Below the pieces are notes generated by a model. The model was not told the origin of the DNA. It saw nothing but the letters and a program-made list of their open reading frames with translations, and ran no database searches. A stretch of DNA of 64,000 nt, from positions 28,068,271 through 28,132,270 of the forward strand of contig JAJEKV010000006.1 of the NCBI GenBank assembly GCA_021234155.1. Reading direction: 5' to 3'. The position numbers and the translations under genes are program-made. Positions 47,422 to 56,118 of this stretch are shown one piece after another. The number at the start of each line of letters is the position of its first letter. The stretch's first letter is position 1. The stretch is from Isoetes taiwanensis (lineage: Eukaryota; Streptophyta; Lycopodiopsida; Isoetales; Isoetaceae).

Positions 47422-48174
47422 CCAGCAAAAACTTGGCGCAAAACTAAAAATGCGGCATCTTACTCCAACAAACTGAAGAGCTTAATGTTGTTGGGCGCTT
47501 CACGAGGGCGATTGCATCCGGAGGAGATGCTTCAGTGGTTGGGTTGCCACAGTTGTCGAACCCGCAGTTGCCCTTTCCTTTTATGCGACGTGTCAAAAAA
47601 ATTTGCATAGAAGTGTTGCGCACAAAGAATCGTCCTCCAATAATTATATATGTTAAGAAAATGTTATTTAAACATTGATTGTGAGAACAACAATATTAGA
47701 TAGTAGATAGATAGTAGATGTGCGCAATGCATAGCATAAATGTGTTAGGCATTTGTAAACATAGATGTACTAAAAGTAATGGGCCAATGTGCTAGTTTCA
47801 ATATTTTATCATTTTTGCACATAATTTCTTCAAAGGAGAATGGTTTTTGGAAGGAGAAATTTCACTTTTTGAAATTTCGTATGAAATTTCGAAATGATTC
47901 GGCTTACACTCGCTGCTCGAATTTCCTTCAAAATTTCAATGCCGAAAGTAAAATTCTCCTACCTAAATTTTTACTCACCTTTAAAAATTTAGGCCATTCT
48001 TTGAACCGGATGCGGCCGGAACTCGTGTTTTTGAACTTGTGAGGAACGCTCTTCAATTTTGATGCAACCTAAAACCTTATTTAGGTCATTTTGGAACTCT
48101 CGTCCGTGACGTACCGTAAGAAGCCTTTGAGAAGAAAAATGGTTGCTCATGCCATCAAGGCCGGGTTAGGGATG

Positions 48175-48300
48175 CAAACGCCATAGCCAAGGATAGAAGC
48201 CATAGCCGGAACAGGAAACTAGGGATGCAAACGCCATAGCCGGAAACATCAAGGCCGAAGATACGGATGCAAATGCCATAGCCTGGAACAGAAAGACAAA
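48175..48300 (-). repeat. GCCATAGCC motif cluster, right
   Basis: GATGCAAACGCCATAGCC at about 48172 and 48223, AAGCCATAGCCGG near 48210 and GATGCAAATGCCATAGCC near 48264: at least four copies of a 10-18 bp word. Complement of the 41060-41160 cluster. Confidence 0.6.
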
Positions 48301-48663
48301 TTGAAGAAGCGCGTAAACAGTGGTAGAAGCGCGTAAAAGTGGGCTGGCGTAAATTGGGGTGGCGGCTACCAAAAAATGCCCAGAGAGTTCAACTCGTTTT
48401 TCGTTATGTAAAACGCGTGTCAAAAAGGCGAAATTTTAAGGTGAGTAAAATTTCAAGAATGTCACAAGTGTTGAAACACCTTTGAATCCCCGCTTCGTAC
48501 ACACAAAGGGTTGGGTGTAATATATTAAAATTTGCCAATTTAGTTAGGTTTCGAAGTTTGAAGTGTGGCAACGAGTTAGGGCAGCGACCTCTTCCTCATG
48601 GCAAGGTAAACAACATGGCATCAAGTCCCCGTCCGGTTCAGTCTGTGGCGCGGATCAGTGCAA

Positions 48664-48735
48664 CAGTGCAAGGTCTGGAGTCAAGAGCAGGAAGGAAGCC
48701 ATTGTCAGTGGATAGACGAGGTCGCTAAACAACCA
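48664..48735 (-). pseudogene. 5' relic of a gene-A copy
   Basis: TCTGGAGTCAAGAGCAGGAA and the following GAAGCCATTGTCAGTG, AGGTCGCTAAA match 20240-20310, the start-codon region of gene A, in the same orientation. Only about the first ten codons and some leader remain. Its presence here shows that the block holding gene D once had a divergent gene-A partner. Confidence 0.75.
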
Positions 48736-48868
48736 ATTTACCAAATTGAACAATTTGTAGGTGCAAAATGTGACCTAGGACATAAGCAACAGTATAATTG
48801 CAGCGGAGATCAGTTCTACTGTTCCTTAACGTGTTTCAAAGTGGTGGTTCAGCTTAAGTGTCCAATCC

Positions 48869-49541
48869 TGTGTTGGGCAAAGTCCGGGGAACTCCATACC
48901 CTATCCGGCTGAGGTGGCATTTTTACCGCCACCTCAAATTATTGTCGGATCAGCTCCCGTCCAAATTTTCTAACAAAACGGAATATTTCCGTTTCTATTG
49001 TCACGAAACGGAATTTACCATCAGACCATTATTGCTGCGAATTTGCGATTTTTGGCGATTCTTGGGAACGAAAGGAAAGTACAGAACAAGAACAAGAATG
49101 ACAAATTCATTTCCCGCTTCCTTTCCTTCTTGTCCGCCTTACCCTAGAAGGGCAATGGCCGCAGGGCAGGGGCCGACTCCATTTTCGGTATGCCTGTTCT
49201 AGATCCACTGCAGTAAACATAGAGAGCAAGTCACTAATTTCATGGAAAGAGAGCCAAAATGATGCTCCGGTAGCAGTTTTAGAGACCGGATTTGAGGGAC
49301 TGGACGATCTATCTGCACAAAAATACGCTTTTGATTTGGGTTCTAATCCATCTGCGTATTACATCGATCTATATTTCTCAGACTTTAGGGAGAGAAAATT
49401 GAACGATATTTGCAGTTTTAATGCAGTTCCTGTTCTAAATAGCAACAGCAGGAAGTTTCCGGCTGAATTTTTCCATTTCCTATTGAGACTAACATGAGCA
49501 GGAAATTTTCCTATAGGGCCATCGGACTTTGCCCAACACTG
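48869..49541. mobile_element. 673-bp non-autonomous TIR element with 9-bp target duplication
   Basis: The left end TGTGTTGGGCAAAGTCCG and right end CGGACTTTGCCCAACACTG are inverted. GTCCAATCC flanks both sides (48860-48868 and 49542-49550). The site without insertion is seen at about 20670-20690 (AGTCCAATCTACCCTCTGTA). No transposase is encoded. Target length fits hAT (8 bp) or Mutator-like (9 bp) elements, and CAGTGTTGGGCAAA is hAT-like in style. A related right end lies at 52830-52852. Confidence 0.85.
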
Positions 49542-49549
49542 GTCCAATC

Positions 49550-51064
49550 CATCCTGTGTACTGGCTCCACTTGTAGCAGTGGTCCATCCTCTTGATCTGC
49601 TAGCTAAGTACCACCACTAGATTGGATTTGGACATAATTGGCAGTCCTTATTGAATGAATTGGCAGTCCTGATCAGCTCATGGAAAAAGTTGCACATGAA
49701 TGGACCTGGAATGAAAAACGTTGCTCACGAATGGACCTCCACTGGTTTGTAAAGTTGCAGAGAGGGGTTCCTTTTGATGTTTTGATCGATTAGCTCCACA
49801 TGGCTACCAAAACATCACATCCTCTTTATCTGAAGGCTACCAAAACTTCACATGCTATCGTACCACAACGATTGGCAGTATGCTGAAGATACTTTTAGAA
49901 CGATTGGCAGTATGCTAAACGTGGTTCCTACTACGTGTCTGTTATTATAAACAATTGGGAAAGAACAATATAAAAAGCTCAATCATGATGGACTCCTGGT
50001 CGTGCCATGGTCCATCATCTTCATTTGCTAAAAAAAATGCGGATTGGGACCTTCACATGTTAGTGTACGAAAAGGATGTTGAATGAATTGTAGTATGCAG
50101 AACTTTGTTTTTTTTAGAATGCAGTGTCACAGCCGATAAGGTTAGGAAAATCTGGTTGCTATTACTTATGGTCTCTGTTATTATCAGAGCATGATGGCAC
50201 CATTTATGTTGACAGACAATTTCGAAATCTGATCAAGTTATATGCGGCTAATTGTAATGAATCGACCCCAATTGATGCAATTGCAGTTTCTGTGTTTTTT
50301 CTGTACCCAAGGAAATTTTTTGTATCTGTAGTAGGATAAAACCAACAGCGGCATATTAAGCTGGGAAGTGCCTATCTGACATGTTTATTTTTGAGTAACT
50401 TTTGTTTAAAACATATTCAGGTCATAGTGAAATCACCGAACTGCTGCTTTTTCTTCTGTTTATTTTCTTGCTGTTAACATCAGTGCTCAGGGGGTTCGAA
50501 TCCGGTGGCATGTACCTACTTTTAAACACATATTTGACCTGCAGTGGCAGTCCTGCACCATACAATCAGCACATTTCACAGCATCATTCTTTTAGCTATT
50601 GTGTCAACACTAGAATATTTCCTCTACAGCAAACAGCAACATAGAAAATAAATTGGCCTTGATGTACAACACAAAACAAATAGCAAAGAGCCCTGTGTAG
50701 CAAGTATTCAAAATCTAGCTGGATTGTATTAAACTGTAAGAAACCAGAAACCATAAGGGTTTGCTGAAAACAAGCATGGAAAACCACAAAGACAGTGCCA
50801 AAAAGGAATATAACAGTGAGTGCAAGGGAGTCTTCCTTCCAAATAGTTTGACGAAAAGGCAATGGATCAAAGAGAAGACAGAGAGATTGTCTTTGAAAAT
50901 TGATCAAAATCTTTTAAGAGCATTTTGGGGATGACCTCCAGATTACTTTGTTAAATTTCCCAGTTTTTTATTTACAGTAGTAGTACGGGTAAGTCAGTGC
51001 TAAGAACATATAGTGTCTGCTTGATGGTTGAGTGCATTAGCATCTTATCTGCATCTCCGTCGTG
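49550..51064 (+). promoter_or_regulatory. Gene-D 5' block (copy 3)
   Basis: Collinear with 22690-24100: TATA-like ATATAAAAAG at about 49967-49976, the TATCAGAGCATGATGGCACC stretch, GATAAAACCAACAGCGGC, a perfect B-box-like GGTTCGAATCC near 50490, and a leader to the ATG at 51065. The TATA lies about 1.1 kb from the ATG, implying a long leader, a leader intron or another start site. Confidence 0.5.
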
Positions 51065-51898
51065 ATGGCTCCTCTAGTGCTACTAACTGCCCAGCAAGCG
51101 GAGAACAACAAGGAAGTGTTTGAGCGTGTAGCTGCAAAGCTACCTCCTGCTCCACCAAGTGAAGTGTCAATCTTACCTCGTAATTTTGATGGTATTGCCA
51201 ACACCATTTCTGTTGGTTATGCAGCCTCGAATGCGCCCTATCCTCCTGCACCAAACGCAACAATATTCTCAGATCCATCTCTTCATGTGCATGCGATTGC
51301 AACATTCTTCAGCACAGCGATGGCGACGGTAGGATTTGTTCCGAACTCCCCTGTGACGCCTCCAGATGAGCAAGCCAGGCGCTTCAACAGATTCATAGAC
51401 GAGCTGGACAGGTCTTATGGACCCTTTCTGCCCCGGAAGGAATCCTTCAGGCGCCACCACCAAAACTCCTCCATAGATTGCACTGCTCTCTTAATCACAG
51501 TCCAGCTTTTCATCCACGAAGTTCAGATGAAGATGGTGGGCGCTAGCACTGCCGACGAGGTCAGCCAGGAGCTTACCAGAATGGTTGTCTCCGCAGTCCA
51601 GAGCATGGGCTCCTCTTCTTCCGCCCGAACTGAGAAGACCCTCTTCAGCGTTTTCCAACTCGAATCCGACAGCAGAAATTTTCCTTACCCCGTTGGCATC
51701 ATATTTTGGAGCACCCTTGTCCTCGACCGCCACACCTCCGGCAGCGGTAAATCCTCCTCTGTCCATGAATACCAGGAGATTGAGTTGCTTAGCTATGGCT
51801 ATATGATCCAGAGTCCGGTGGTCGTCGATCATGCAGATGAATTATCCGCTGCCTTTGGCGTATCTTCAAATCAGTTTGTCCAAAGTATAAACATGTAA
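51065..51898 (+). CDS. Intronless family protein D, function unknown
   Basis: Intact 277-codon single-exon gene starting MAPLVLLTAQQAENNKEVFE. It is the closest full-length relative of gene A: it shares IFSDPSLH, ATFFSTAMATVGF, VPNSPV, a conserved Asp-Cys pair, GSSSSARTEKTLFSVF, YPVGIIFWST and HTSGSGKSS, and ends QSPVVVDHADEL plus about 20 residues. There is no signal peptide or membrane segment. Codons in the second half are notably C-rich at third positions, unlike the AT-rich surroundings, which supports a maintained gene. It lies between a 673-bp TIR element and a second TIR end at 52852. Function not recognised. Confidence 0.8.
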   Translation: MAPLVLLTAQQAENNKEVFERVAAKLPPAPPSEVSILPRNFDGIANTISVGYAASNAPYPPAPNATIFSDPSLHVHAIATFFSTAMATVGFVPNSPVTPPDEQARRFNRFIDELDRSYGPFLPRKESFRRHHQNSSIDCTALLITVQLFIHEVQMKMVGASTADEVSQELTRMVVSAVQSMGSSSSARTEKTLFSVFQLESDSRNFPYPVGIIFWSTLVLDRHTSGSGKSSSVHEYQEIELLSYGYMIQSPVVVDHADELSAAFGVSSNQFVQSINM

Positions 51899-52209
51899 AT
51901 GTTTTGTTCAAATTCTACTGTCAAACTGTGTGTGCTTTATTTCATGCAATATTTCATGTAACTTAAACGTTTTGTTCAAATTAACTGTCAAATTGTGTGT
52001 GTTTTATTGCATCATTCTCCGTTGTTTTGTTCTGTTTGCCCTGCTCGAGCTCCATAGATCCGCTCATCACCATATCCCCATTTTTTGCCACATGTGTGCA
52101 GCACCATAGCTGGAAGTGATGATGTTTTTTTTTCCTTTTCCTTCCTCTCAATGGATTCTATGGATCTCCGTGGCTTTATGTCTTAGATCTAGAAAAAAAA
52201 AAATGAGCT

Positions 52210-52656
52210 GTGCCACAGGGGCATTATGCTTCGGAATTCAGTGAGAATGCGGAGATGCAGAGTGCAAGACTTATGCCAAGTCTCAACAAAAGTATTGCCG
52301 GAGTTGAAGAAGAGCGTGATCCATGGCCTTTGTGCTCGTCCATCGCTGCCTCTGATCCCATTATTTTTCTTCCTGCTCTAATGAAGAAAAGACCCAATAC
52401 TACATCGCTGATCTTGGAATGGGTTTTAGATGGTTTAGGTTTCTTCATGCCCATAAAACTGGTGCAGTTTTCAGCGATCAATTCGTTAGCAATTGTTTTA
52501 AGATGGATGAAATCTGCTCAAAAACAGGGGATTCAAGCTGGGTTATGGTCGGTTATGTTTGGAGTGCGTGATGTTCGGATCAAAGCTGCTTGCGAAACAA
52601 AGAAGCTTATACAAAAAGACCTTGGCCCTCCTATGCAGCCTCTTCTTCCACCATAG
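52210..52656 (+). CDS. Hypothetical ORF
   Basis: A 148-codon frame beginning MPQGHYASEFSENAEMQS (the ORF's first codon is a CTG; no clear ATG heads it). Residues about 55-95 are hydrophobic (IIFLPALM, MPIKLVQFSAI). Unrecognised. It sits between gene D and a TIR end and might be internal sequence of that element or a captured exon. Confidence 0.25.
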   Translation: MPQGHYASEFSENAEMQSARLMPSLNKSIAGVEEERDPWPLCSSIAASDPIIFLPALMKKRPNTTSLILEWVLDGLGFFMPIKLVQFSAINSLAIVLRWMKSAQKQGIQAGLWSVMFGVRDVRIKAACETKKLIQKDLGPPMQPLLPP

Positions 52657-52829
52657 CTGGTCATCAAAAAATTTCTTACGGTTATTTTGGCTATTCGATA
52701 TCGTGTGTTTAGAGCCGGAACTTTCTATTGTCTTTAATAGAAAATTACGAGAAAACTTGTCTGAAAAATTCTTATGATACACTCACGTGACCGGAAATTT
52801 TCCAATTCCAACTGATTGGTTTATAGTGT

Positions 52830-52852
52830 TCCCCGGAATTTGCCCAACACTG
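52830..52852. repeat. Solo right end of the TIR family
   Basis: CCGGAATTTGCCCAACACTG matches the right end of the element at 48869-49541. Read inward, GTGTTGGGCAAA-CCGGGGAAC matches the left end of that element even further. No partner left end was found between 51900 and 52830. Confidence 0.65.
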
Positions 52853-52881
52853 AGGCATGACTGGAATTTGCGGCCGTTAGA

Positions 52882-53556
52882 GGCATGACAGGATTCTACT
52901 GGTCATGGGAACAACGACGCTACCAGATTCTGCAGGTTAGGGGGATGGCAATGCTCAACCTCTTCACGTTTTTACTATGTCAAGGTAAGCGACCGGATTC
53001 TTAAGGTTTGTTGGGTCCACAAAAACGCCGTGTATTTTTATTTTTTTTGCGCTCCGTATTGCCGTCGATTTGGATGCCGAAATGGCACTACCGAGCTCCT
53101 TCACAACTGTCAAGGGGTTTCCCTTGGAAATATAACAATCTGCAACATGTCGCCATGTGCCTTTACCTTCGGGCTACCCGCCAAATTTTTTTTGGTGCCA
53201 ATCTTTGCCTCTTTACAGCGCCAATTATAAAATCTGGCATTGTTGCAAGTCTACAGTGCATTGTGCTCTTCATTCTGTCGGCATCTCGCTCTTCATTGTG
53301 TCGGCATCTTGGATACGTAATAGTCTCCTGCTTCTGTCTTTATTAAATCCTCCATGTTTTCCTTCTAACAAATGGTTGTGGCATTTGGGCAATCTTCAGA
53401 CTTTTGGGATATGTTCTTGGGGATTATGAAGGATTTGGAGCAGCATTTTATAGCCAACGAACAGCATTGCAAGATTTTTATCAAGATTCTTATCAGATTA
53501 ACTTTTTGTTTCAAACTTTGCTTTCTCTTATGCAACCAAAATTGAACATTTTTAGA
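52882..53556 (+). repeat. Dispersed repeat unit U, copy 2 (empty site)
   Basis: Reverse complement of 28135-30480 without the LINE. The uninterrupted target reads GGAAATATAACAATCTGC near 53125-53143. It contains frames with WMPKWHYRAPSQLSRG and YVLGDYEGFGAAFYSQR, slightly cleaner than in copy 1. Confidence 0.8.
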
Positions 53557-53946
53557 ATGTTCTATAAAATGCTTAAATTTACAATGTCAAAACATGATTT
53601 CCTTTGATTGCGCTTACTTAGTCAATCACTTTTCTACAACCATATTTATACTTACATTAAATTTATTGCGGCGGCCTTGGCCGTCGCGAACATATCTCTT
53701 ATGTTTGAAACCTGTGGGTTTGAACCTCCTATTAACGTTTGACATATCATAATTCAATGCTTGATTTCAGAATGGTGTGCAAAGATATCCTTGAACATTT
53801 CGTCACGATTGCTTAGTTTAGAATGCCAAAGGGGTTAAGTCCAATTTCTAGGGCCCCTTCTCTTGTTTTTCTTCCCCAAAATAAACTCTTGCCTAATAAC
53901 TGGTATGCATTTTTCTCCCTAAATGAACATTTGGGGAAATTAGTCA

Positions 53947-54213
53947 TCATTGTATCATTGTATTAGACTTCCTCACTACTTTGGACCTTAGCATATTTTG
54001 ATAGTCATATTTGATAGCCATATGTACCTGATTCATGTTTGAACAATCATTCCAAAACTTGCGCACCCCAATAAGGGACGCAAATGATTTTGGATTATTA
54101 ACGTCTTCAATGTTGGTAGCAAATAAACAAATAACTGAATATGGTGTTGAATATTTATAAATGGAAGAGGCAGCAGAGGAGGAATTTGTTTTTATGACTC
54201 TTTTCTGCTTCAC
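53947..54213 (-). CDS. Hypothetical ORF
   Basis: An 88-codon minus-strand frame with YSVICLFATNIEDVNNPKSF; unrecognised and unsupported by splice signals. It may be an exon scrap of a transposase. It ends 54 bp before the CACTA element starts. Confidence 0.2.
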   Translation of the reverse strand: MKQKRVIKTNSSSAASSIYKYSTPYSVICLFATNIEDVNNPKSFASLIGVRKFWNDCSNMNQVHMAIKYDYQNMLRSKVVRKSNTMIQ

Positions 54214-54309
54214 TGGGTTCGATTGGCACTTACTTTCTAGTTTTACTTTCCTTTGGATAACTTCTTACACTAATAGAATTTAGGGGGGTTTGATACGCTC
54301 TAATAGTAA

Positions 54310-54605
54310 CGCTTTAAAACTTTGAAACGCAAAGTTAGTTGTAGCGCGTAACAAAGAACAAAATTCATTTCTTGAAATGCGTTACAAAATTTACCATTTG
54401 TAACGCGTTACAAATATGTTTGAAATGCGTTACAATTAAATATCGTTTCAACTCTGAAACGCGCTTCAAAGTAGAAGTTTGACATGCGTTACAACTCATC
54501 TGGAACGCGTTACAAATTAAATGCGTTACAACTTTGCAACGCGTTTCAAGTTAGATGTTGAAATGCGTTACAACTGACCCTTACGTTACAAAAGCTAACG
54601 TTCTA
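54310..54605. repeat. Left subterminal repeats of the CACTA element
   Basis: At least twelve copies of GCGTTACAA, AACGCGTTAC or AAACGC(G/A)TTTCAA within 300 bp in both orientations. These are the likely binding sites of the element's own accessory protein. Confidence 0.8.
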
Positions 54606-54723
54606 AAAACTTTTGAATTATTCTATTTCTTCGTTTCTCAAGATCGGGCCGCCTTCCCTCCTCTGTTGAATCCGCGATTTCTTTCTTCTTAGAATCAGCT
54701 CCAACATACAAAGCGATCCCCGG

Positions 54724-54936
54724 TTGGTTATCCGCCTCTCACGAGGAAGAGAAGGGCTCGTGAGCTACGTGAAACAAGGAATAGAACAACCAATTCTTCC
54801 AAGGGAGAGTTATGCGGTCAATTCTCACCTTGTTGGTGTAGAGATTGTTGGCGGCCGACATGAACGAATACCAATGATTATAGCGGATCATCTACAAAAA
54901 GTTGGTCCATCTTGGTGTGCTCGCAGAGTTTTTTAA
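54724..54936 (+). CDS. Element ORF of unknown role
   Basis: A 70-codon frame with HLVGVEIVGGRHERIPMIIA; unrecognised. It lies between the left subterminal repeats and the SET-domain ORF and may be the first exon of either the SET-domain gene or an element gene. No splice junction could be fixed. Confidence 0.3.
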   Translation: MVIRLSRGREGLVSYVKQGIEQPILPRESYAVNSHLVGVEIVGGRHERIPMIIADHLQKVGPSWCARRVF

Positions 54937-55305
54937 AGCAAAGATAACCCCGCCCTATGATCATTCCACTTCCGACGGGTTAGTATATGGTTAAGTTTAT
55001 TTGCTTTCATATTTTTATTCCCTTCAAGTTCTATGTAATGGTGTTTGACATAACACATCACATCGCAGAGTGTAACTCAATTATGTTACATTAGTTTTCA
55101 AAAGGAGTTTGGAGAAATATCCCCGAGGAAGATGATGAGGTGGACTCAAAGACAATGTCGATCCTAGATGTCGTACTCGCATGCATACATTGTGTGCCTC
55201 TATGATGGGGGAAGTACTAATTCATCTTTAGCTTGTTCTCAGGCCTAATTTATCTATGCCTTTAGATGTTGAAAGGATGATAAAGCAAGTTGATCGAAGA
55301 ATGCC

Positions 55306-55842
55306 TTGGATTATATGATCGCCATTGCCATCTATAGGTCAAATATTCTCTTATGGGGTAATAGATACATGATTAAAGATTCTACAATTTCTGGTGCTGG
55401 TAGAGGCTTATTCATTCTAAATGATGTAAAAGTTCCTTACAATGGGGAGGTGTCACTGATGATATATGGAGGTCCTATTTACAAGTCAGCTGAGTGGGAG
55501 AAATTGACACAATACTCATTCCGTATGATGGTGTATGGGTGTAATAACAATGCAGCTTCCATGGAGATGAGTAGAGTACAAGAGGACAATTTAAGGACCT
55601 ATATTGATGGTCGACCAGAAGAACATGGAAATATAGCAGGATTAATCAATAGTTGCGGAGGGAATAAAACTCTAGTGAATTGTGTGTTTGAAGAAAGAAA
55701 TAATGACAAAGAACCTTATATGGCAGGAAAATGTCATATTTTTGTCATGGTGATGGCTATAAGAAGTATTTTCAAAGGTGAAGAGTTGATTCTAGACTAT
55801 CCAATACGAACAGATGTTCCTCCACAATTTGTTAGTGATTGA
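55306..55842 (+). CDS. SET-domain ORF inside the CACTA element
   Basis: Open to the TGA at 55842. The first ATG is at 55315, and the domain starts about residue 25. SET hallmarks in order: KDSTISGAGRGLFI (GxGxGLF), YGGPI, a D-R-x(3)-HGNIAGLINSC segment matching the (R/N)FxNHSC S-adenosylmethionine/pseudoknot motif, GNKTLVNCVF, and AIRSIFKGEELILDY (GEELxxDY). Known: SET domains are lysine methyltransferases. Odd: the usual HSC triad is INSC, and the post-SET cysteines are absent, so catalysis is uncertain. Length about 178 residues, close to a bare SET domain. Probably captured host sequence; alternatively a genuine element gene. Confidence 0.7.
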   Translation: MDYMIAIAIYRSNILLWGNRYMIKDSTISGAGRGLFILNDVKVPYNGEVSLMIYGGPIYKSAEWEKLTQYSFRMMVYGCNNNAASMEMSRVQEDNLRTYIDGRPEEHGNIAGLINSCGGNKTLVNCVFEERNNDKEPYMAGKCHIFVMVMAIRSIFKGEELILDYPIRTDVPPQFVSD

Positions 55843-56118
55843 AAAACCAAGATTATCAATTGTGAACTAAACTTGATTCTAAAGCTTTAGTGTAATGAAG
55901 GACTTGTTGTCTTACATCTTGTCATGTCTTTTAAATCTTTAATACTTTGAGTTTTAGAATAATGTGTATTATGCTTGATATGTATGTTAGCTTTCATATC
56001 GCTATGCAACATCTTAATTATCCACTATAAATTGAAAAACTTATTGGTCTTTGGGTTTCATATTATTAGTATTATGTACTAACAATCTTATTATTTTAAG
56101 AGAGAGGATGGGCATCGA

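Noticed and set aside
49000-49202. ORF 48858-49202 as a transposase of the TIR element
   Set aside because: Low-complexity Arg/Thr and Pro tracts, no transposase motif, and the 673-bp element is too small to be autonomous.
50480-50520. Perfect B-box GGTTCGAATCC as a tRNA or SINE
   Set aside because: The word lies within a duplicated 5' block, has no A-box at tRNA spacing, and has no defined ends or tail.
51065-51898. Assigning the gene family to a named defence or toxin fold
   Set aside because: Only vague composition similarity; no diagnostic motif visible, so function is left unknown.
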